A stretch of DNA of 64,000 nucleotides from Owenia fusiformis (Eukaryota > Annelida > Polychaeta > Sabellida > Oweniidae): the NCBI GenBank assembly GCA_903813345.2, contig CAIIXF020000011.1, positions 33,970,166-34,034,165 on the forward strand, in the 5' to 3' direction. Shown here piece by piece: positions 28,901 through 40,900 of this stretch (the first letter of the stretch is position 1; every line of letters starts with the position of its first letter). The notes under the pieces were generated by a model that was not told the origin of the DNA, did not search any database, and saw only the letters and a program-made list of their open reading frames with translations. The translations under genes were made by a program, and so were the position numbers.

Positions 28901-31900
28901 GTCAGATTTGAACTTCTGAGAACTTGTTATGTCAAATTTGAACTTCTGAAAAGATGTAGATGATTTTGAAAAAAAAATTTGGTCAATTTGAAGCAAGTTG
29001 AAAACAGACCTTTTTGACCTTTTTTGACCTTGAGAAGGTCATTAAAGGTCAAATGTCAAATCTAAATTCAGATTTGAATGTCTGAGAACATGTAGATGAT
29101 TTTGAAAAAAAAAATTAGTCAATTTGAAGCAAGTTGAAAAAAGACCTTTTTGACCTTTTTTGACCTTGAGAAGGTCACTGAAGGTCAAATGTCAAATCTA
29201 AAGTCAAATCTAAAGTCATATTTGAATTTCTGAGAACATGTAGATGATTTTGAATAAAAAATTTAGTCAATTTGAAGCAAGATGAAAAAATACCATTTTG
29301 ACCTTTTTTGAAATTGAGAAGGTCATTGAAGGTCAAATGTCAAATCTAAAGTCAGATTTGAATTTCCGAGAACATGTAGATGATTTTGAAAAAAAAAATT
29401 AATCAATTTGAAGCAAGTTGAAAAAAGACCTTTTTGACCTTTTTTGACTTTGAGAAGGTCATTGAAGGTCAAATGTCAAATCTTAAGTCAAATCTAAAGT
29501 CAGATTTGAATTTCTAAGAATACATAGATGATTTTGAAAAATTTTTTTAGTCAATTTGAAGCAAGTTGAAAACAGACCTTTTTGACCTTTTTTGACCTTG
29601 AGAAGGTCATTGAAGGTCAAATGTCAAATCTTAAGTCAAATCTTAAGTCAGATTTGAATTTCTGAGAACACGTAGATGATTTTGAAAAAAAAATTTAGTC
29701 AATTTGAAGCAAGTTGAAAACAGACCTTTTTGACCTTTTTTGACCTTGAGAAGGTCAAAAGTCAAATCTAAACTCAGATTTGAAGGTCAAATGTCAAATC
29801 TAAAGTCAGATTTGAATTTCTGAGAACATGTAGATGATTTTGAAAAAAAATTTAGTCAATGTGAAGCAAGTTGAAAAAAGACCTTTTTGACCTTGAGAAG
29901 GTCATTGAAGGTCAAATGTCAAATCTAAAGTCAGATTTGAACTTCTGAGAACATGTAGATGATTTATAAAAAAATTGAAGTCAGTCTAAACAGTATTTGT
30001 TAAGTTATAGGAAGTTGTAGTCAATTTGAAGCAAGTTGAAAAAAGACATTTTTGACCTTTTTTGACTTTGAGAAGGTCATTGAAGGTCAAATGTCAAATC
30101 TTAAGTCAAATCTAAAGTCAGATTTGAATTTCTGAGAATACATAGATGATTTTGAAAATTTTTTTAGTCAATTTGAAGCAAGTTGAAAACAGACCTTTTT
30201 GACCTTTTTTGACCTTGAGAAGGTCATTGAAGGTCAAATGTCAAATCTTAAGTCTAATCTTAAGTCAGATTTGAATTTCTGAGAACACGTAGATGATTTT
30301 GAAAAAAAATTTTAGTCAATTTTAAGCAAGTTGAAAACAGACCTTTTTGACCTTTTTTGACCTTGAGAAGGTCATTGAAGGTCAAATGTCAAATCTAAAG
30401 TCAGATTTGAAGGTCAAATGTCAAATCTAAAGTCAGATTTGAATTTCTGAGAACATGTAGATGATTTTGAAAAAAAATTTAGTCAATGTGAAGCAAGTTG
30501 AAAAAAGACCTTTTTGACCTTGAGAAGGTCATTGAAGGTCAAATGTCAAATCTAAAGTCAGATTTGAACTTCTGAGAACATGTAGATGATTTAGAAAAAA
30601 ATTGAAGTCAGTCTAAACAGTATTTGTTAAGTTATAGGAAGTTGTAAGAAATTGTTACAGACGCCGGACGCCGGACGCCAGACACCGGACGCCGGACGCC
30701 AACCACCAACCGCCGTCGCAAAAAAACGGAGACCATAACAATATGTCACCACTTTTGGTGGTGACATAAAAACTCAGATTTGAAGGTCAAATGTCAAATC
30801 TAAAGTCAGATTTGAATTTCTGAGAACATGTAGATGATTTTGAAAAAAAATTTAGTCAATGTGAAGCAAGTTGAAAAAAGACCTTTTTGACCTTGAGAAG
30901 GTCATTGAAGGTCAAATGTCAAATCTAAAGTCAGATTTGAACTTCTGAGAACATGTAGATGATTTATAAAAAAATTGAAGTCAGTCTAAACAGTATTTGT
31001 TAAGTTATAGGAAGTTGTAGTCAATTTGAAGCAAGTTGAAAAAAGACCTTTTTGACCTTTTTTGACTTTGAGAAGGTCATTGAAGGTCAAATGTCAAATC
31101 TTAAGTCAAATCTAAAATCAGATTTGAATTTCTGAGAATACATAGATGATTTTGAAATTTTTTTTAGTCAATTTGAAGCAAGTTGAAAACAGACCTTTTT
31201 GACCTTTTTTGACCTTGAGAAGGTCATTGAAGGTCAAATGTCAAATCTTAAGTCTAATCTTAAGTCAGATTTGAATTTCTGAGAACACGTAGATGATTTT
31301 GAAAAAAAAATTTAGTCAATTTTAAGCAAGTTGAAAACAGACCTTTTTGACCTTTTTTGACCTTGAGAAGGTCATTGAAGGTCAAATGTCAAATCTAAAG
31401 TCAGATTTGAAGGTCAAATGTCAAATCTAAAGTCAGATTTGAATTTCTGAGAACATGTAGATGATTTTGAAAAAAAATTTAGTCAATGTGAAGCAAGTTG
31501 AAAAAAGACCTTTTTGACCTTGAGAAGGTCATTGAAGGTCAAATGTCAAATCTAAAGTCAGATTTGAACTTCTGAGAACATGTAGATGATTTAGAAAAAA
31601 ATTGAAGTCAGTCTAAACAGTATTTGTTAAGTTATAGGAAGTTGTAAGAAATTGTTACAGACGCCGGACGCCAGACGCCGGACGCCGGACGCCAACCACC
31701 AACCGCCGTCGCAAAAAAACGGAGACCATAACAATATGTCACCACTTTTGGTGGTGACATAAAAAAACGGAGACCATAACAATATGTCACCACTTTTGGT
31801 GGTGACATAATAAGTTATTTCAGATGGTTGTAAAAGTGTAACAATTGTTACAGATGAAGTAAACCAGCTGTCTGTCAGAAATAAAGGACCATTGAGGACC

Positions 31901-34900
31901 CTTATGCTCACACTGTAACCCCAAATTTGATGTCAAAATGGCAATTTCATGAAAACCAGGGGAATCTAAAATTTGCATCAAGAACTGATAGGTAGATGGG
32001 GGGACCAGCGCCTTTTCTATTAAAAGGCAATCCTTTTCTATTAAATGGCAATTCACTTTCTTTATACATCAACAATTTTTTCAAGCTCCATGCAAATCCA
32101 GCACATTCAACATGAGATTAGGAAGTTGTGGATTCCATTCCCACCAAGTTGGAGTGACTTTGTCACATCAGCTCTTTGCATAGGATTTGATCCTATATGT
32201 TTCAAATAAGCCAATGTGAAATTTATCTTTCAATGTGATATTGAAATTATATCTTCTATATAACGAACAGTGTCTCTTTAACAAAACAAGGTCAAAAACA
32301 TGTTTCCCATAATATGAAAATTACATATTGAATGGAACAATAGATCAAAAGAGAATTCTAAGCAACACCAACTGAACATCATGTAAACGATGACTTTTCA
32401 ACTACAGATTCAAGTGTATTGTCTAGCTGTCTTGACCTGATAACCTCAGCATTATCACATGATTTACTACTGCATTAGATTAAGTCAATTTAGACATATT
32501 CAGCTATCTGTTTTACCAGATATCAAGAAACTGTCTGATCAATGAATGAACCTTTCCAACACTATGATAGAGACACCTGTAGTTGACTTCAAGGATTATG
32601 GCCTTAATGTTGATGCTGAGAACAGCCCCACAGATGCACAACTAAAAGAGCTTGCAGAGGATGTGTATAAGGCACTGACTGGAGTGGGCTTTATGTACAT
32701 CAAAAATCATGGTATATCAGCTGATTTGGTAAGAAAATATATATTTTGTTCTTTTTACATTGAGAATCACAGAATACCATTTGATGATATTACTCGAAAG
32801 CTATATTTCATATCAGGAGAAATGAGATTTGTTAGCTTCATAATACAGATTGCATTCTTAATGCTGTTGTTTAAATATGAGTTATGACATCGGTTTTACT
32901 TTTCTTGTACATTACTGCTGGTTATCAGCAGATATTATTAATAATATGTACATTAACACTAAACTCAGGGTCAAGCTATAAGCTGGATTTACAGAACATT
33001 TTCCTAGAGATGTAGGGACAAGACAAGGTTGTGGTTTAGGCCCAATGTTATTTAATGTACTGTATGTCTAAATAATATCCAATTATTATTCATTGATGGA
33101 ACATTTGACCCATATATATTAGAGGGAAAAGAATCAATACAAGCATATAGATAATATTGCATTGTTTTATGATACAGTAGTACACACTATTGTGACCCCC
33201 CCCCTCCCCCATTACACATGCCACCACTACAAGTAGAGAAGTAGAAAAAGGATGGGGAGGTCCAGAGGCTTAAATAAAAGAGACAAATTACATCAGATGA
33301 AAATATTGTAGCACATGGAAGATGAATGTCAACATGTATACAAAGTCCAGAAAATATATCAAAATTTGATAATAACATTGCCAATTGTCACACTGATGTT
33401 TTGGCAACAGACACTGGTAATTGGTTAATAATAGTACTATATCGTCCCTTCACTATTAAAAGATTCTATGTCCACTTGTACCATATTTGAGAAAACAGAG
33501 AACAAACATTTAGGTTCTCTTTGTGATACAGTAAAGTAGAATTTTGAGATAAATGCTTATGCATCATATAGCCAAGATGAATCATTCCTGATCAGGATGG
33601 CAAGAAATGTCAATATTTAAGGCTACTTTTTAAAGAAAATAGTTTTGGAGATAGAACCTTTTGCGTCTGTAACACAACAATGAGTTTAAATGATGGAGAT
33701 AGAACCTTTTACTACCCTGGAATACATTGATTGTCAAGATGAAGCTATATTTACAGAAGCAAGCCACACTATTGCGAAGGGTAACCTTTTATCTATCCAG
33801 ATCGAACTTGACAAGTCATTATAACATTTTTACAAAATTCTGTTACAAAAGGTTGGTGCCATTTTTGTGTAAAATCCAGGCGTGCCTGCAAAGGAATAGA
33901 CCAAACATCTTGTAATGCTCATAAAGGTGCATCTAATTCAGCTAGTAATCTAAAACTTCCTCTGGAGCTGCTCCAATGAGTAAAGTTTTACTATGCAAAA
34001 GGACAAGTCAGAATTTATGCAGATAAAAAAGTTATGCAAGACATTATGTGGGGGGGGGTAGCATTTTGTCTGACTCACACAGGATATACTATGTTGTTAA
34101 ATGTAAAAAGGTTTTATCTCCAATTTGAATCATGACATTGAATGTTAAAAAGTTTTACCTCAAGAGATGGGTAACCATATAGCAGTAACTATCTCTTTCA
34201 AATGAAGGACATAGAACCTTATTGCATTAGAAATCTCCTATTTCTGTTGGAGATACAGCTTTATAATCTTAATCTTTGGAAAGAGCACAGCTAAGGCCAC
34301 CGGGGTACTACATGCCATGTGCACCAAGTACAATTAGCATCTTGCCAAGTACGAAGTATACACGTTGCCCAGCATGTGGACCAAGTTACAAGTCACATGC
34401 TGCCATGTCCAATTTTCAAAATTTTCGAAGTCTTAATGATAAACCTCGCATGTGCAGCATGTGGACCAAGTTAGCAAGTGACATGGTACCATGTTGCATG
34501 TTCAAATAGCATCTTGCCAAGTTTAAACTATACATCTCGCATGTGCAGCATGTGGACCAAGTTAGCAAGTGACATGCTGCCATGTTGCATGTTCAAATAG
34601 CATCTTACCAAGTTTAAACTATATATCTCGCATGTGCTGCATGTGGACCAAGTTAGCAAGTGACATGCTGCCATGTTGCATGTTCAAATAGCATCTTGCC
34701 AAGTTTAAACTATACATCTCGCATGTGCAGCATGTGGACCAAGTTAGCAAGTGACATGCTACCATGTTGCATGTTCAAATACCATCTTGCCAAGTTTAAA
34801 CTATACATCTCGCATGTGTTGCATGTGGACCAAGTTAGCAAGTGACATGCTGCCATGTTGCATGTTCAAATAGCATCTTCCCAAGTTTAAACTGTACATC

Positions 34901-37900
34901 TCGCATGTGCAGCATGTGGACCAAGTTAGCAAGTGACATGCTACCATGTTGCATGTTGAAATAGCATCTTGCCAAGTTTAAACTATACAACTCGCATGTG
35001 CAGCATGTGGACCAAGTTGCCAAGTGACATGGTACCATGTTGCATGTACAGATAGCATCTTGCCAAGTTTAAACTATACATCTCGCATGTGCAGCATGTG
35101 GACCAAGTTAGCAAGTGACATGCTACCATGTTGCATGTTGAAATAGCATCTTGCCAAGTTTAAACTATACAACTCGCATGTGCAGCATGTGGACCAAGTT
35201 GCCAAGTGACATGGTACCATGTTGCATGTACAGATAGCATCTTGCCAAGTTTAAACTATACATCTCGCATGTGCAGCATGTGGACCAAGTTAGCAAGTGA
35301 CATGCTACCATGTTGCATGTTGAAATAGCATCTTGCCAAGTTTAAACAACTCGCATGTGCAGCATGTGGACCAAGTTGCCAAGTGACATGGTACCATGTT
35401 GCATGTACAAATAGCATCTTGCCAAGTTTAAACTATACATCTCGCATGTGCAGCATGTGGACCAAGTTGCCAAGTGACATGGTACCATGTTGCATGTACA
35501 GATAGCATCTTGCCACGTTTAAACCATACGACTCACATGTGCAGCATGTGGACCAAGTTGCCAAGTGGCATGCTGCCATGTTGCATGTTCGAATAGCATC
35601 TTGCCAAGTTTCAACTATACATCTCTCATGTGCAGCATGTGGATCAAGTTCCAAAATGACACGTTTGTTTATTTGGAATGGGAAATTAAATGATAAAATA
35701 TATTTTTAAACTAAAAAGCTTGTTTAATGAACGGTAAAACTAATGAAATGAACACAAATTTTGAAAATGTAATTTAAAAAAATGGTTAATTGGTATATAA
35801 GTTTGAGCTTTTGTAGTAAGCATATGAAGAAATCATCCTCTACAATATTCTAGGTTAGCTGACCACTAACTCCCGGGCACTGACTACATTTGTATTCTGC
35901 CACTCTCAGGCCAGTAGTCAGCTTTTACCAGGGAGGGAAGCAGGGGGAGGGCTGTTTTTAAAGAATTCCATGAGGGATTTGACTTTTCCTTTGCATTATA
36001 TCTTAGAATTCACACATGTAAAATGTTTCAATATGATAATAATAGATTACTAACTTTATGTTCTCATAAAACAAAAATAGATTGCAGAGAATAATTTATT
36101 ATGTAGAGATGATTTTATTATGGAATAATTGTGAAGTAATAAACTTGTTAATGTTACAAAGCTATGAACAGCATATTACTGTATCATATACAATTCTAAC
36201 ACAATTCTAAACACATGTGAACATTATAGTATCCTTGTATTAATGTTCCAATCTGAGTGTCAGTTAGTTCACTAAGTAGGCTCCCTGGTCAGAAACATCT
36301 TGAATTCTTGAATAAGTAGAAATAAGAATATAACTGTATTTATGTAGAATTGAAAATCTGTATATTCAAATATTACAGTTAGCAATTTGCAAATATAGAA
36401 CATTTACCATTGCCCATGAGTTTTCTGCTCTGTAGAAAGACCATAAATGCACATCTTTATGAATTTATATAATCAATAGCACTTTAAGTCCCCATATAAG
36501 GTCTAAATCACTTTGGCTTATACTGTAGTCTTACTCAGTGTTATATGGAAGAATGTGAAACTTTTATGAATTATGAATTTATATAAAACTAACTTTTATA
36601 ACTAACTTTTAGAGATCACATATATATTCTAATAAGCGATAATTCAAACCAATGCATAGCATTCATCCTCACATGATTTTGGTGAAAAATTAAGAAAATT
36701 GGTTCAAAAATAGGCGAGAAATGAACTCGTCAATGCTTTAAAATGGTTCAGAGAAAAATGTATTTCAGAATTTCTTAGTTCTCATAGAAACCAATGGTAC
36801 ATAATATTTCAAACATATATACTTCCTTTTAATCTCAGGTTAGACAATCAACATTGGTTTATATTTGAAGTTTTGCATATTTAGAAAAGATTGACATTGG
36901 AAAAAAATGATGTCACTGCCGACCATACGTTTTTATGTAAATCTCCCGTAAAATATTTTGTTTTTCCGTAAATGCAACAAAACTCCCATACCGTTTAAAC
37001 CCGTAAAACTACTGTTATCTCCTGTACCGTAGTTTTACTAAAATCTACCGTAATTTTTTATAAATTCATTTTTCCTGTGAAAATGGCCGTAAAAACCTTC
37101 TGTATTTTTGACTGAAATCTCCCTTAATCTACCGTGTTTGAGCTAAATCTACAGTCAGTAACCTTGATTATTGGACTTCTTTCTTTTACTTTCAGTTTTA
37201 CAGCAAGGAAATGTATATTTTCTGTAAAAACTGAGCGAGCAAAGGAACCCTCATAATACTTGTTCAGGGCCAACTTACATCATGGGCTTTTAATAATCAG
37301 TCTGATTACTCATTAATTTTTGTCATATTCTTTTGTTTTCCCATTTCATTTAACTAAATGAACTTTCATTCAACTTTTATTCACCATGACCTCGTTCAAA
37401 ACCAATTTCAGGTTGGCAGGTCTGACGTTAGTTGCAAAATATTTTTGATATGCTAAACCATTGAAGTGGCGCATCATTAAAAAAATTTAACTTTTATTTG
37501 AAAAATGGCGGGAAATTTGATAATGAGAAATGAAAAAATTCAAAAAATGAATTTAACCCTAAGACCATGAATATGTGTGTCAAAAAATGTAAAATAAATA
37601 AAAAAATGAATTCCATAAATAAATAAATTTTTCTATGTCAAAATATAAAAAAAAAGAATTTAATTCTAACCTTAATTAACCCTAAGCAACCCCAACCCTA
37701 TTAAACCAGATGGAGTTTTAAATGATTACCTAACCCTGACCTACCCACTGAGGACACAGGATGCGTACTAGACCCTAATGATACAGGGTCCAATTGGCAG
37801 GAGCGGTAATCGCATACCAGACCCTAATGATACAGGGTCCACTTGGCAGGAGCAGCGTTCGCATACCAGACCCTTAAATGATACAAGATCCACTTGGCAG

Positions 37901-40900
37901 GAGCGGCAATTGTGTACCAGACCCTAATGATACAGGGTCCACTTGGCAGGAGCGGCGTTTGCATACCAGACCCTAATGATACAGGATCTACTTAGCAGGA
38001 GCAGCGATCGCTATCAGTAGGGTCTGGCACACGAATGCCACTCCTGCAAAGTGAAATGAGTTTAAACCGTAACCTCAACCCACCCTAACCAACCCTATTA
38101 AACCAGATGGGGTTTTAACGATGATTACCTAACCCTGAACTACCCACTGAGGACACAGGACGCGTACCAGACCCTAATGATACAGGGTCCACTTGGCAGG
38201 AGCGGCGATCGTGTACCAGACCCTAATGATAGAGGGTCCACTTGGCAGGAGCGGCATTCGTGTACCAGACCCTAATGATACAAGGTTCACTTGGCAGGAG
38301 CAGCAATCGCTATCCATACAGTAGGGTCTGGCACATGAACGCCACTCCTGCAAAGTGAAATGAGTTTAAACCGTAACCTCAACCCACCCTAACCAACCCT
38401 ATTAAACCAGATGGGGTTTTAAATGATTACCTAACCCAGAACTACCCACTGAGGACACAGGACGCGTACCAGACCCTAATGATACAGGGTCCACTTGGCA
38501 GGAGCGGCGATCGTGTACCAGACCCTAATGATACAGGGTCCACTTGGCAGGAGCGGCGATCGTGTACCAGACCCTAATGATACAGGGTCCACTTGGCAGG
38601 AGCGGCGATCGTGTCCCAGACCCTAATGATATAGGGTCCACTTGGCAGGAGCGGCATTCGTGTACCAGACCCTAATGATACGAGGTCAACTTGGCAGGAG
38701 CGGCGATTGCGTACCAGACCCTAATGATACAGGGTCAACTTGGCAGGAGCGGTGATCACATACCAGAGAGACCCTAATGATAAAGTGTCCACTTGGCAGG
38801 AGCAGCGTTCACGTACATCTTTTATTGACTCAGATGTCATCACAATGACATATTAGTCAGTACAATGTACAATATACAAAAATAACTTAGACTAAACTAA
38901 CTACAAAATACAAAATGTAAACAACATGACAAATGCAAAAATATAAGTTATGAGTCAAGTTTTAAATACAGCATATAAGAAAATGTAAAATATCAGTGTG
39001 ATGTATCATTAAATGACACAATGTTCATCCAACACATATACAATGTATGAATTAAAGATCATTGCCAGGATCAATAAATGACTATGTCTGTTGAACTTGG
39101 CAACATGCACACATGGCACCACCAACATTTCTGGTACATGGTACAGATGCTAATACAAGATGGCAAGTAGAACCATGTTGAGCATTAATAGACATTATTA
39201 TAACATGGACATCCAACATGCCATGCTACGGCCAGTAGCCACATTTATCACATGACAACATGCTGTACTTGGTAAGTTGTGAACTTGGGATCACTTGAAT
39301 CAAGGTACTTGGCACACATGCAAATATAAGATGGCAAGTATGCCAATGCAACATGTATAAATCAACATGCACATCCAACATGCGAACATGGCAGTACTCA
39401 CAAATTCTGATACACGTACACATGCTAAAACAAGATGCCATGTCCAACCAAAATAGTACATGTTCCAATCTAGAATAAATCTTGAATTATCACTTGCACA
39501 TTCAACATGCCATGTTGAGCCAGTTGCTCTGTCTTTCACATGCTAGACCAGTAGCATGTTGTCAGAAAGGTACTTGCTAAAATATTGCCATGTTACTAAC
39601 AAGTATATGCCAAGTGACTGCATCTTGTAGATATTACCACTTGGCAACATGGCAGAACATGGCATGTTTGGACCCGGTGGCCATAAATGAAAGAGCATGG
39701 TGAATTTAGGGGGAATCCACTTTCACATGCATTTGACCCATTTTTGTAGTTAGAACCTTATAATACTGAAGGGACGATATAAGCAACTAATGATATCTAA
39801 CTAAATGTACAAGTAAATATTTTTACCTGTAACCAAAGTGAAAGCATTGGAAAACAATACTTTGAGGGAAAAATCGGTATTATTGCGAAATATTTAATAA
39901 AAGACAATCTGTTGCAAAATTTGACATTTTTCTTCTTTAATAAATTATCTACACCACCTTTAACATCATTGTGTAAAATCAAGACATTCTCTCATCAATA
40001 TGGAGATATTGTGATATTTGCAATTACGAGTGTTCTTTTCAAGCAAATCTATGTAATTTTGAACTTCTAAGTAATGTAGGAAAACTATGTATGACTACAG
40101 TTATGTTGGTTCTTATTTCAGTTCAAGAGAATTGAGAATATTGGAAGAGAATTTTTCAGTTTACCACAAGAAGAAAAGATGAAATGTAGCTTTACAGAAG
40201 GAAAGAAGTATGGCTATTCTGGAGTTGCAACTCAAATGTATGTACAACTATATCTTCTATTACATTTGAACATATATAACCATATACAGTGCACACCAAG
40301 AATGAGATAGTTATTCTTATATAAGAGAGTTGCAGTTTTGGCTCACCCCCAGGCCCGTAGCCAGAATTTTCCAAGGGGGCCCACTTTTCCAAAAAATTCT
40401 AGGGGGAGGTTCACTTTGGCAAATTTGGCCAAAAATCACTCCAAAATAGTCAGAATGGTGAAAAACTGCATTTTGAGAGAAATTTTGGCTAGGGGGGGGG
40501 GTGGTTCGCCTGAACTCCCCGAACCACCCCATGGCTATGGGCCTGACCCTGTATCCTTCTGTTTTTTACTCCGATCAATAAACACCAAATATAAGTTACC
40601 AACCTAAACATTTATATGTTTCAGGTTAGGTGGAAATAGAGATGTAAAGGAATTCTTTGACTATGAATATTGGCTCCCTGCAGTGAGTCATGATAAAGTT
40701 ACTTTTCTGTTATATAGTTTATGCTAAAATGGCTCTATCTCTCAAATATCCCAATTTTTAAAATAATTAACAGACTGTAATTAGCACAAGTAATTAGCAA
40801 TAGAATTTTCTTGCAATATAAATCATAAATATCAAGGCTTCAGCAAAATTGCATGTAACAATTCTAATTTGTTAAAGGCATAATATATCATCATGATGTT

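Larger units (their letters stand above)
34288..39689. mobile_element. hAT-like non-autonomous element, 5.4 kb, 8-bp target duplication
   Basis: The left end CAGCTAAGGCCACCGGGG and the right end (inverse: CATTTATGGCCACCGGG) form short inverted repeats. They are flanked by a perfect 8-bp direct repeat AAAGAGCA at 34280-34287 and 39690-39697. An 8-bp duplication is the signature of hAT transposons. Both ends are packed with CATG- and CAAGT-containing words: left as 14 copies of a 91-bp unit, right as a looser array (39060-39680). No transposase frame is visible. It lies in intron 1 of the oxygenase. Confidence 0.75.
33438..39781. mobile_element. Outer TIR element (TATCGTCCCTTCA ends), 6.3 kb including a nested insertion
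   Basis: The left end TATATCGTCCCTTCACTATT AAAAGATTCTA is the inverse of the right end (TATATCGTCCCTTCAGTATT ATAAGGTTCTA read backwards from 39781). A TA duplication is possible. The interior near both ends repeats the word AGATAGAACCTTTT / ACATAGAACCTT / GTTAGAACCTT. Most of the interior between 34288 and 39689 is the nested hAT-like element, leaving ~940 bp of outer element with no recognised transposase. Confidence 0.55.

Noticed and set aside
16600-31800. Regular repeats suggesting a CRISPR array
   Set aside because: Units of ~140 bp without unique spacers, in a eukaryotic intron, bounded by transposon ends; not CRISPR.
34276-35654. Several short open frames on both strands
   Set aside because: All lie in the 91-bp satellite of the hAT-like element and repeat with it.
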